Source: Promethearchaeota archaeon
GTDB lineage: Archaea > Asgardarchaeota > Lokiarchaeia > Sigyniarchaeales > SOKP01
Assembly (NCBI GenBank): GCA_019057355.1
Contig: DXJM01000393.1
Span: 1 to 9,312 of the forward strand
DNA: 9,312 nt
Direction of reading: 5' to 3'
A program made the translations under genes and the position numbers. The notes beneath the pieces were generated by a model, which was not told the DNA's origin, did not search any database, and saw only the letters and a program-made list of their open reading frames with translations. Below, piece by piece: positions 1-6,078 of the stretch (positions are counted from its first letter, which is position 1; each line of letters opens with the position of its first letter).

Positions 1-668
1 ACTATTACTAGAAAATCATCCCTTCTAGAATAACTCATAAGAATTTTTCCAAATATAGGGGAAATACAATTTATTCGAACGATGCGTGTTGACCATGTTG
101 TAGAAAAAGCATCAAAATCGTTCATATAATACTGTTTTTCAACCTTTGGAGCTTTATCCCAATGATATTTAAAATATTTTAATAGTTCTTTTTTAGTCTT
201 TTCACGAATTTCATAGTATCTATTATCTAAAATCTCAAATATTCTATTGATTCTATAATTCGAACTGACATGGTCACTTGCGTTAAAAATGGCAAGGAGA
301 TAATTTTTGTTTTCATATCTATGTATATCTGACCCAAATTGAGGAATAATGTATCCCTCTTCTATGAGAGTAGCCATTTCCTTTGTATTAATGCCATAAT
401 GTTTGATAAATTCTTTTTCAGAGGGATAGGGCCTCAAATCTACTATCATATTTGAAGTGAATGGAATCTGCATTGTAATAGAAGTGTTAAAGAGAAAATT
501 GGAATACCAACTTTTATTACTCAGGTCAGGAAATAATTTTGGAATAAGATTTTTGGCAAGTTGATAGTGATCTCTTTGTAACTGATCTATTGAAATCGTG
601 GATATAAATGCTTTTTCAGACTCTCTCCACTCTTCAAGTGTTTTCCTAGAAAGATCTTTAAATCTCAT
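1..668 (-). CDS. hypothetical protein, C-terminus cut by the window edge
   Basis: An open frame of 222 codons plus two bases runs from ATG at 668 (minus strand) off the left edge with no stop; I checked it codon by codon. The protein begins MRFKDLSRKTLEEW and has a normal soluble composition with mixed charged and aromatic residues, and I see no membrane segment or signal peptide. I do not recognise the family. The visible part has a stretch rich in Tyr, Asn and Ile (about residues 95-150) and a Lys-rich helix-like segment (about 155-180). No Shine-Dalgarno sequence precedes the ATG (upstream is AACAAAATAAACA), so the start is less certain than the frame. It lies 80 bp downstream of a frameshifted small-protein gene in the same direction, probably on the same transcript. 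Confidence 0.75.
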   Translation of the reverse strand, partial: MRFKDLSRKTLEEWRESEKAFISTISIDQLQRDHYQLAKNLIPKLFPDLSNKSWYSNFLFNTSITMQIPFTSNMIVDLRPYPSEKEFIKHYGINTKEMATLIEEGYIIPQFGSDIHRYENKNYLLAIFNASDHVSSNYRINRIFEILDNRYYEIREKTKKELLKYFKYHWDKAPKVEKQYYMNDFDAFSTTWSTRIVRINCISPIFGKILMSYSRRDDFLVI

Positions 669-748
669 TGTTTATTTTGTTAGTTGTTGCTGTAAGTGGG
701 TCTTAAGGCATATATATTTTTCTAAGAAGATGATTTAAATTTAAGTAG

Positions 749-885
749 CTATTTTCTTTTATTTTTTATTTTAATAGTCTCAACTACTGCAGTCTTTCTC
801 CTCCTTTCCGCCTCTTTAACTGGAATAAACTTTCCTTTTTGGCATCACGGCCGATTTTTCTAACTTTTCCTTTTATTTTTCCCAT
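749..885 (-). pseudogene. frameshifted small basic protein (GRDA...FIPV...TAVVETIK type)
   Basis: ATG at 885 follows a strong ribosome site (GAGGGAGGGG). The first frame reads MGKIKGKVRKIGRDAKK and then stops early at 784-786 after 33 residues. Switching frame at the GG run near codon 17-18 gives KFIPVKEAERRR followed by KTAVVETIKIKNKRK and a stop at 749-751. Together the two halves make a 45-residue basic protein whose pieces match the pattern of a small protein I recall as common and multi-copy in anaerobic bacteria (GRDA, then GKFIPVKEA, then TAVVETIK). The 137-base span is one base short of 46 codons, consistent with loss of one G from a GGG. The function is unknown. A sequencing error, a real inactivating deletion or programmed frameshifting are all possible. 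Confidence 0.72.
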
Positions 886-1146
886 TATTTCCCCTCCCTC
901 TTGAGTGATTATAATATAACGTCTTTATTTATACATATTTTTAAACACTAATCCCTTAAATTTCAATAAAAAACCTGATTTTTCATACATATATTTCTAT
1001 ATATACCGGCTGCTATCAGCCAAAGGGGGTAAAAATGGGAGCTCTCTCCAGCCAGCTGAAGAAAACTGTTATTATTGTAGCATAAAATTGTGAATGTTTA
1101 AATCTTACCCAAGCAAAAAAATTGCTCAATTTAGCCCTGAATGACC
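886..1146. other. divergent intergenic region, AT-rich
   Basis: This region separates the minus-strand block from the plus-strand gene run. On the minus strand a TATAAT hexamer (908-913) lies 22 bp before the ATG of the frameshifted small gene and is a plausible -10, but no good -35 sits at the right distance. On the plus strand there is a small hairpin GGCTG-ctat-CAGCC (1008-1021), then GGGGGT and a short open frame at 1035-1085. Otherwise I see nothing. Confidence 0.4.
1035..1085 (+). CDS. possible 16-residue leader peptide
   Basis: ATG at 1035 is preceded by GGGGGT (1025-1030) at a spacing of 4 bases, a usable ribosome site, and the frame reads MGALSSQLKKTVIIVA before TAA. The sequence looks like the start of a membrane-anchored protein (a basic stretch, then hydrophobic residues) cut short by a stop. 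I see no clear promoter upstream. It could be a leader peptide, a decayed gene start or chance. The evidence is the ribosome site and amphipathic composition only. Confidence 0.22.
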   Translation: MGALSSQLKKTVIIVA

Positions 1147-1175
1147 TTTACAATTCCCATATAAATCTTTATAAT
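1147..1175 (+). promoter_or_regulatory. sigma-70-type promoter for the 326-aa gene
   Basis: The -35 is TTTACA (1147-1152) and the -10 is TATAAT (1170-1175), with a 17-bp spacer. This is five of six and six of six matches to the primary sigma factor consensus at ideal spacing. Transcription would start near 1182, giving a short leader of about 25 bases before the ATG at 1207. Confidence 0.8.
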
Positions 1176-1206
1176 ATAACAAGTTACGGATATATGAGGA
1201 AAAATT

Positions 1207-2187
1207 ATGAAAGAAAGTTATGCTGATGAAAGCTGGTATGGAAATCGTTGGTACCGTACTACTGTCCTCGCTCACATTAAATTCCCTCAAGATTTGAGTT
1301 GGGTTCATCAACTTGAGAATGAAGCAAAAAAATTAGGGTCATACGAAGAGTTAAAAGCTAGTTTTGCCCTTAAGATAATTAAAAGACTTGAACCAAAGAA
1401 ACAGAAAAAGATTTGGCAAGCTCTTCAGAATATACCTATATCAATAATAGATCCAAGACGTTATTTAAAAGAACTCAGAGTAATGCCTTTAAATGGCACT
1501 TGTTACCAATTTGAAAACAGAGGGCAGAAAATAAGGGTAAACAGGTATCAGAAATTTTTTCAGGACATTGAAAAATTGCTTCAGCAACATTTGTCAGAAA
1601 GGATCTTGATTGATTCTCCTTTAGCTAATATAGAACTAGCTATTGAGAATATTTCATGCAGCTTTGAAGTTTTTCCAAGCATGTATAACTTCTCACCTCA
1701 AGATGTATTGGATTCCCTGGGTTTAAAAGATCCAAGAAAGCAAATAATGAATATACCAAAACTATCCTTAAGGCTTTTCAGTGCCTTTTTTGAATTGGAA
1801 GATCCAGCTTCAAGAGAAGAAACGATAGATAAAATATCTCACTTTGGCATGGATATGCTCTGGCCTATGTCTCTTTATTATAAGGAATTATTATTGAAGT
1901 CAGTTATAAGTAAACGTGTTTTTGATGAAGGGGATAAAAAATCAATTGAGTTTATAAGGGATTTGTATAAAAAAATTAAAGCTGGATTAAGCCATAAAAT
2001 TTTTGGAGATAACATTATTTTGCCAGATACAAGAATCGAAGAAATAAAATCAGAAAAAGATATAAGACTTCGGGCTTCAGATATAGCTTCAGGTATTGCA
2101 AGGATATTATATGAGGCTGAAGGAATAGAAGGTCTAAAAAGAAGATTTAGTTGTATTTTTTTAATGGGGAAAAAATATAAAATTTGA
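1207..2187 (+). CDS. hypothetical protein, 326 aa
   Basis: The frame starts at ATG 1207 with GAGG 8 bases upstream and directly follows a strong promoter. I do not recognise the family. The N-terminus has WYGNRWYR (residues 10-17) followed by a predicted helical region (30-75). A segment around residues 80-112 (IDPRRYLKELR, then NGTCYQF) looks like a beta-rich turn region. The C-terminal 40 residues read IRLRASDIASGIAR and then GLKRRFSCIFLMG; this resembles the final helix-plus-strand of some nuclease-fold hypothetical proteins (an ADxxAG-like motif), but I cannot confirm that. There is no signal peptide or membrane segment, so it is probably cytosolic. Its TGA stop forms the first bases of a hairpin element. 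Confidence 0.85.
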   Translation: MKESYADESWYGNRWYRTTVLAHIKFPQDLSWVHQLENEAKKLGSYEELKASFALKIIKRLEPKKQKKIWQALQNIPISIIDPRRYLKELRVMPLNGTCYQFENRGQKIRVNRYQKFFQDIEKLLQQHLSERILIDSPLANIELAIENISCSFEVFPSMYNFSPQDVLDSLGLKDPRKQIMNIPKLSLRLFSAFFELEDPASREETIDKISHFGMDMLWPMSLYYKELLLKSVISKRVFDEGDKKSIEFIRDLYKKIKAGLSHKIFGDNIILPDTRIEEIKSEKDIRLRASDIASGIARILYEAEGIEGLKRRFSCIFLMGKKYKI

Positions 2188-2253
2188 GGCGAATGGAAGC
2201 CAGGGAGACCTGGCTTCCCGAGAAAGAAAAGACGCTGTATATTGATCGCCTCA
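2185..2253 (+). repeat. structured repeat element, copy A
   Basis: The outer stem TGAGGCGA (2185-2192) pairs with TCGCCTCA (2246-2253). It encloses a perfect 10-bp hairpin, GGAAGCCAGG (2195-2204) and CCTGGCTTCC (2209-2218), closed by a GNRA-type GAGA loop. A purine-rich single-stranded segment follows, with GACG, TGTAT and TTGA before the closing stem, and then CATTGGAATAGACG. The element shares stem, spacer and trailing motif with the copy at 5880-5956. It starts on the stop codon of the 326-aa gene and ends 19 bases before the ribosome site of the next. It lacks a T-tract, so it is not a simple terminator. Confidence 0.7.
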
Positions 2254-2286
2254 TTGGAATAGACGAAAAAAAGGAGGGAAATTATC

Positions 2287-2631
2287 ATGGCAAGATCAAA
2301 AAAAATAACAGTAGTTGATATTGCATTATTAGTTGTTGCAATTCTTTCTCTTGTATTCGCAGCACGGCAGACTGTTCAGGTAAAGAAATCTAATGAAAAT
2401 ATAGAAGCTCTAAATAAACAAAATAAGATGGAAGAAGAATCTATTAAAGATTTTATAACTAGAGTCTTAAATATTCATGACAGTCTAGATCTTATTTTAA
2501 TAAGTTATGATATGCAAAAATGTGTAGATGCAAAACAAGCTATCTCGGCGCAATCCGAAAAAGCAAAAGATTTACATGATAGCATGAGAAGATATGCAAA
2601 GGCAGTTTATAGTTATGACCCCAAAAATTAA
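2287..2631 (+). CDS. hypothetical single-pass membrane protein, 114 aa
   Basis: The start is ATG 2287 with AAGGAGGG at 2271-2278, a strong ribosome site. After a short basic N-terminus (MARSKK) there is one hydrophobic segment at about residues 8-26, then a charged, helix-rich domain of about 85 residues (KSNENIEALNKQNK onwards) that may form a coiled coil. It is most likely an N-terminal anchor with the helical part on one side of the membrane; the topology is not clear from charge alone. I do not recognise the family. It lies 99 bp after the 326-aa gene, with the structured repeat A between them, so both could be on one transcript. Confidence 0.82.
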   Translation: MARSKKITVVDIALLVVAILSLVFAARQTVQVKKSNENIEALNKQNKMEEESIKDFITRVLNIHDSLDLILISYDMQKCVDAKQAISAQSEKAKDLHDSMRRYAKAVYSYDPKN

Positions 2632-2712
2632 CTTACCCAGCCCATAATAATACATCAATTTCGAGCATATTAGGTGACAAGAGCAGAAAAAGGCGATTTT
2701 ATTAATGTGAAT

Positions 2713-2742
2713 GGAAGCCAAATACCCAAAGCCCTGGCTTCC
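2713..2742 (+). repeat. hairpin related to the structured repeat, degenerate copy C
   Basis: GGAAGCCA (2713-2720) pairs perfectly with TGGCTTCC (2735-2742) around a 14-base loop. The bases on either side (TGAAT before, CTGAGA after) resemble copy A, where the same stem letters occur as GGAAGCCA and TGGCTTCC. No matching outer stem is present: AGGCGA occurs at 2691-2696 but no TCGCCT follows. It looks like a decayed or partial member of the same family. Confidence 0.45.
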
Positions 2743-2779
2743 CTGAGATTAACGATGCCAGGAAGAGGCTAGTAGGGCT

Positions 2780-2798
2780 GGAGATTCAGTAATTCTCC
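2780..2798 (+). other. small hairpin before the 76-aa gene
   Basis: GGAGA (2780-2784) and TCTCC (2794-2798) form a 5-bp stem with a 9-base loop, 14 bases before the ATG at 2813. The only SD-like sequence upstream of this gene (GGAG) is inside the stem and too far away to serve the start. The pairing may be chance. Confidence 0.25.
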
Positions 2799-2812
2799 AT
2801 AAAATACGATAA

Positions 2813-3043
2813 ATGACAGAAAAAAAGCAGAAAGGACTATCGTTAAATAAATTGACTCAAATATCTAACGAGCTCCATCAAATCCTCTGTGAAGCTATCA
2901 TCACACTACTTCAAGAAGACCTAAAAGATCATGGGATAACGAAAGAGGAATTAAAAGCAGCAAGAGAATTTGCTGAGGTAAAGCCAAACACGGAAGTAGC
3001 TAAGAAGCTATTAGAATTCTTGGAGAGTAAAGAAATTAAATAG
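2813..3043 (+). CDS. hypothetical small helical protein, 76 aa
   Basis: The protein is charged and helix-rich: SLNKLTQISNELHQIL, then LLQEDLKDHGITKEEL and an acidic-basic C-terminus ending LLEFLESKEIK. An in-frame TAA lies immediately upstream of the ATG, so the gene cannot start earlier, yet no Shine-Dalgarno sequence sits at the normal distance. The only methionine is the first. No signal peptide or membrane segment is present. I do not recognise it. The composition and the lack of stops support a real gene, but with no ribosome site and short length this is less sure than its neighbours. It lies 181 bp after the 114-aa gene. Confidence 0.6.
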   Translation: MTEKKQKGLSLNKLTQISNELHQILCEAIITLLQEDLKDHGITKEELKAAREFAEVKPNTEVAKKLLEFLESKEIK

Positions 3044-3170
3044 GTTCTAAAATGGAGTACCAGGCTCGAATTAGATAAAGCCTTAGTACTATCATCCATA
3101 TCCTCCACACCAAGAATAAGCATTAGATAATTCCCCCTTGGATATATATAACTGATAGAAGTATTTAATG

Positions 3171-3210
3171 GGACAAAAAAGGACAAAAAAAGACAAAGAA
3201 GGACATTTAT
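3171..3210 (+). repeat. 10-bp phased A-tract repeats
   Basis: Four units follow each other at exactly 10-bp period: GGACAAAAAA (3171-3180), GGACAAAAAA (3181-3190), AGACAAAGAA (3191-3200) and the start of a fourth, GGACATTTAT (3201-3210). A-tracts in phase with the helix repeat are known to give intrinsically bent DNA. The array ends 10 bp before a TTGACA hexamer, where it could act as an upstream promoter element. This is inference from position and phase. Confidence 0.6.
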
Positions 3211-3220
3211 TTCAAATCGA

Positions 3221-3249
3221 TTGACATCCGGTGATGGGGCAATAAAAAT
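3221..3249 (+). promoter_or_regulatory. candidate promoter for the 743-aa operon
   Basis: A perfect -35 TTGACA lies at 3221-3226. With a 17-bp spacer the -10 is AAAAAT (3244-3249), four of six matches. The -10 is weak, but the perfect -35 and the phased A-tracts just upstream make a promoter plausible. It would drive the 15-residue peptide, the 743-aa gene and the 75-aa gene. Confidence 0.5.
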
Positions 3250-3294
3250 TAATATTGATAGCTATATAGTTATTAAAAGGGGAGGTGATTTATT

Positions 3295-3342
3295 TTGCCA
3301 AATTATAGAAAAAAGAAAGGGAGTGCTAAAGGAAATGCATGA
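3295..3342 (+). CDS. probable 15-residue peptide with TTG start, translationally coupled
   Basis: GGAGGTGA (3281-3288), the strongest ribosome site in the window, is followed at 6 bases by TTG and a frame reading MPNYRKKKGSAKGNA. Its TGA stop (3340-3342) overlaps the ATG of the 743-aa gene as ATGA, the classical arrangement for translational coupling. The ribosome site is about 50 bases from the 743-aa start, too far to serve it directly. The peptide is strongly basic. It may be a leader whose translation delivers ribosomes to the large gene, or a functional micro-protein. Confidence 0.5.
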   Translation: MPNYRKKKGSAKGNA

Positions 3343-5570
3343 TGGGAAAAAAGGTTAAATATAATTTTTATCTTTGGGTCATCATTTTAATACTTTTTGT
3401 TACAACCAATTATATATACGCAGATAACGCAATAAGCAATCTAACCCTGCTAGGATCACCAACATTTATTGTAGAGCCTTCTTCTAACAGCTCTAGCAAT
3501 TTGATTTTCCTTAGGAATGATTCTTTAGATGATATTAATATTTCACTCTTCATAGAAGACTTTAAGAGCAAGATTACCGGAAAATTACTTGGTACAAAAA
3601 TAACTTTTAAGGGAACGGAGGATAAAGTAACCGAACAGATCTATGAGCTTTCTCATCCCCTGAAACCTGGAAATATTCTTATTGTGAGAGTTGATATTAC
3701 AAACCTCTGGGAGGCCGGGCAATCAGAAGCAGTTCTTTTAAATAATGGAGAAAAAGTCGGCTCATTAACCGCAATTAAATATCGTTTGCCATTTAACGTG
3801 AAGCTCAACGCATCAAAACATATTGGTTCGAAGATTGTCCTGAATCGCAAAAAAACAGCGGAACTGTTTCTGGAAAATAATGATTCAATGACCTATCCAT
3901 TTGAATGGGAATTGAGCATCAATGGAATATCCTGCAGCGGATCTTATGTTATTAATCCAAATGAGGAGATTTCTATAAGATTTAATCCCAATAAGAATTG
4001 GTTTACCTCATGGTTTACCAATTTCTTCAGAGAAGAGATTAAAGATAGCACATTGGCACTTACTCTTCAGCTAACTGAAAACGACGATAATCAATATTCA
4101 TTGAAAAAGATAATTCCTATCAAAGCTCACTTGAGCTATTGGGCAATAAGTTGCCAGAATATTGTAGGAACTGTAATCATTTTCATGGTGCTTGCCTCGG
4201 GAGGTATAAGCTCTTTGATGCTATACAATTGGATACCAAACCGGATGCGACAGTTGGCGTTAAAGGAAAAGTTGGCCTTACTCGCTAACAAAACTCGTGA
4301 TCTTTCTAGATATATCGATTCCAGATTAAGAGTAGGAGTACGTGTAGAGCGTCATCGGTTATTTAAAGTGCTGGTTAAACATAAGTTTTGTAGCCTAGAA
4401 TTAGCTAGAATTATCACGCAATGTGATAAAAGGGCAGAAAATCTCAGGAATAAGATTGAATTGTTGAAGCAGATTGACATGATTTTCAATCGGATGATTA
4501 AAGTGCAATCTTTAAAAACATTACCGACATATTTTTCAAAAATCACTAGAATCTTGTCGGATACAAGCGATTTACTCAGCCATTCAGAATTAAAAGAGGG
4601 GGAATTCCAGGCTGCACAAGCTCAGATTACTGAGGCTTGGACATTAACAGACAAATTCGGGAAGCCCGATCAGAACTTTGCTCAGGAACTGGCAAATCGG
4701 ATAAAAATATTCAGAGAAAAGTTTTCAGACAAAGGTAGTATTGGAAGAATCCAGATCTGCAAACGCATAAAAGACGATATGCCTGGTTTATTCAAAGTAC
4801 TTAATTTAAAATTTTTAGATCCAGCGAAAATATCACCAGATGACTACTCCATAATCGACATTGCCACTTTTAAACTTGCCATAATTCGTGACTTTGTTCT
4901 TCAAGTTGAGGATATGCAACAAGCGGATGTACATCTAAATCAATTAAAAAGTTACTTGAACTTGGAGAGTTGGAGTGCCATTCATAGTGCCCAGCTTCTA
5001 ATCCAGCAAATAAAGGAGGGTATTTTCCCTGATGATATTCGTAGAGCAATTCAGCTTGGCAACAAAGCTATTTCAATTGATATGGATCCGCAGGTTGTCC
5101 GCTTGAGACAGCCAGTTAAATTGAGTTTGAGATTCCATCGAGAAGAATTAAATCAGTCTGCAGCCAGCGATAAGTTTGAATATGAGTGGAACTTTGGTCA
5201 TCTAAATCTTATCGAGAGAGGTAAAGAGGTTTCACACTTTTTCCCGGAAAAAAAAGAATATACAGTGAAAGTGGAATTTAAGGATGCTGATGGCAAACCC
5301 GTTGAGGATGAAAATGGCCAAAACGTCATCCTTGATAAAAAGATTAATGTTGAGCCCTCTAAGTATGAAAAAGTCGGACAAAGAACTAAGGTTGAAATAG
5401 TCCACTTTCTTATCGCTTTGAGTATAGCTTTGATAGGATTATTTGCTGGAGCAAAGGAACAGATGCTTAAAATGGACGTTTTTGGGGGTTTGATAGCGGT
5501 TTTTCTGATTGGCTTCGGTGCTGATACAATTAAGAATTTGCTAACACGTCGCCAGAATGAAAATCAATAA
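3339..5570 (+). CDS. large multi-domain membrane protein with PKD-like domain, 743 aa
   Basis: Start: ATG 3339 (MMGKK) overlaps the stop of the upstream peptide, with AAAGGA just before it. Visible parts: a signal peptide or anchor at about residues 11-28 (ends IYA); a beta-rich, Asn/Ser-rich outer region at about 29-268, likely one or two Ig-like folds; a membrane segment at about 272-298; a long helical, charged region at about 300-580; a PKD-like beta domain at about 590-672 with FEYEWNFG (613-620) and SHFFPEKKEYTVKVEF; and two membrane segments at about 686-704 and 712-727, ending GADTIKNLLTRRQ. If the third segment is real, the helical and PKD-like parts would lie in the cytoplasm, unusual for a PKD fold. 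Role unknown; a stimulus-sensing or scaffolding membrane protein is the best guess. It is followed after 54 bp by the 75-aa gene, probably in one operon. Confidence 0.85.
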   Translation: MMGKKVKYNFYLWVIILILFVTTNYIYADNAISNLTLLGSPTFIVEPSSNSSSNLIFLRNDSLDDINISLFIEDFKSKITGKLLGTKITFKGTEDKVTEQIYELSHPLKPGNILIVRVDITNLWEAGQSEAVLLNNGEKVGSLTAIKYRLPFNVKLNASKHIGSKIVLNRKKTAELFLENNDSMTYPFEWELSINGISCSGSYVINPNEEISIRFNPNKNWFTSWFTNFFREEIKDSTLALTLQLTENDDNQYSLKKIIPIKAHLSYWAISCQNIVGTVIIFMVLASGGISSLMLYNWIPNRMRQLALKEKLALLANKTRDLSRYIDSRLRVGVRVERHRLFKVLVKHKFCSLELARIITQCDKRAENLRNKIELLKQIDMIFNRMIKVQSLKTLPTYFSKITRILSDTSDLLSHSELKEGEFQAAQAQITEAWTLTDKFGKPDQNFAQELANRIKIFREKFSDKGSIGRIQICKRIKDDMPGLFKVLNLKFLDPAKISPDDYSIIDIATFKLAIIRDFVLQVEDMQQADVHLNQLKSYLNLESWSAIHSAQLLIQQIKEGIFPDDIRRAIQLGNKAISIDMDPQVVRLRQPVKLSLRFHREELNQSAASDKFEYEWNFGHLNLIERGKEVSHFFPEKKEYTVKVEFKDADGKPVEDENGQNVILDKKINVEPSKYEKVGQRTKVEIVHFLIALSIALIGLFAGAKEQMLKMDVFGGLIAVFLIGFGADTIKNLLTRRQNENQ

Positions 5571-5624
5571 GGTTATTTTTCAAAAGCATAAGAAGTTAAA
5601 AAAATTGCTAAAGGAGGTTTCATC

Positions 5625-5852
5625 ATGACGAGGAGACCGGGCTATCCATTGTATGGTAAAAAGTATTGTGGGAATACTAATAAAATGGAAGTTCATGATT
5701 TAGATAACGAGGATATTAGTCCTTCTGGATGTCAAATTGATGAGATAATTGCTGCAGGACATGCAGTAACTTTTACTCCAGATACGTTAGATCAAGCTCA
5801 TAAAGAAGGTTATGATAATTGTGCTTACTGCATAGGAGGAAGTACTAAATAA
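5625..5852 (+). CDS. small Cys/His protein, probable metal-binding, 75 aa
   Basis: ATG 5625 follows AAAGGAGGT at a 7-base gap. The protein has C15, H24, C36 and a C-terminal CxxC (C66, C69), with GNTNKMEVHDLDNED before and GYDNCAYC at the end. This layout (GN-x-N, then H, C, and a final CxxC) resembles the short Ada-like zinc-binding modules where four Cys/His ligands hold one metal ion, so I suggest zinc binding. That is inference; no catalytic motif is visible. No signal peptide. The gene is 54 bp after the 743-aa gene and shares its orientation, so they probably are co-transcribed. A partner or regulator role is possible but unsupported by sequence. Confidence 0.8.
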   Translation: MTRRPGYPLYGKKYCGNTNKMEVHDLDNEDISPSGCQIDEIIAAGHAVTFTPDTLDQAHKEGYDNCAYCIGGSTK

Positions 5853-5879
5853 TTTTTTAATAAATGGAATCTGATAGAG

Positions 5880-5956
5880 ATGAGGCGAGTAGAGGCCAGA
5901 TTAATCTGGCCTCTTAATTTAGAAGCATGACGGTATTTCCGAATTTGACGCCTCAT
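5880..5956 (+). repeat. structured repeat element, copy B
   Basis: Outer stem ATGAGGCG (5880-5887) pairs with CGCCTCAT (5949-5956). Inside is a perfect 24-bp palindrome, 5891-5914, whose half is AGAGGCCAGATT. Compared with copy A, the inner stem differs at three base pairs (G-C to A-T, A-T to G-C, G-C to A-T), all compensated on the other strand. The stem spacer (TGAGGCGA.T) and the tail (GACG, TAT, TGA, then CGCCTCATTG and AGACG) are shared with A. The hairpin followed by TTAATTT could also stop transcription after the 75-aa gene. Confidence 0.7.
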
Positions 5957-5983
5957 TGTAAAAGACGACCGTAAGTTAGCTTT

Positions 5984-6049
5984 CTCTCACGGAGAGTTAA
6001 GATAAAAGCATCTTAATAGAAAATTAAACAATCGATAATTAATTGTTTA
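5984..6049 (+). other. three consecutive hairpins before the DNase gene
   Basis: In order: CTCTC-acg-GAGAG (5984-5996), TTAAGAT-aaaagc-ATCTTAA (5997-6016) and TAAACAAT with ATTGTTTA (6025-6049, 9-base loop). All are perfect, but the last two are very AT-rich. They sit between repeat B and the ribosome site of the DNase gene (6064-6070). They may be leader structure or, for the last one, an operator. No sigma-70 promoter with a good -35 and -10 was seen here. Confidence 0.35.
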
Positions 6050-6078
6050 TGTCGCAATTAAAGCGGAGGGTTAAAACA

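Noticed and set aside
1878..2288. Minus-strand 136-codon frame
   Set aside because: Antisense shadow of the 326-aa gene; lies on hairpin A, with no ribosome site.
3070..3130. Direct repeat ATTAGATAA (3070-3078 and 3122-3130)
   Set aside because: Nine AT-rich bases only twice, easily chance in this base composition.
2929..3186. Minus-strand 85-codon frame
   Set aside because: It overlaps the 76-aa gene and the promoter region, has low-complexity Ser/Leu content and no ribosome site.
2185..5956. Integron attC sites between the plus-strand genes
   Set aside because: The palindromic elements lack the GTTRRRY and RYYYAAC cores, and no integrase is in the window.
6043..6078. Start of the DNase gene at ATG 6043
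   Set aside because: It would put 12 polar residues before the signal peptide; the ribosome site CGGAGGG points to 6079.
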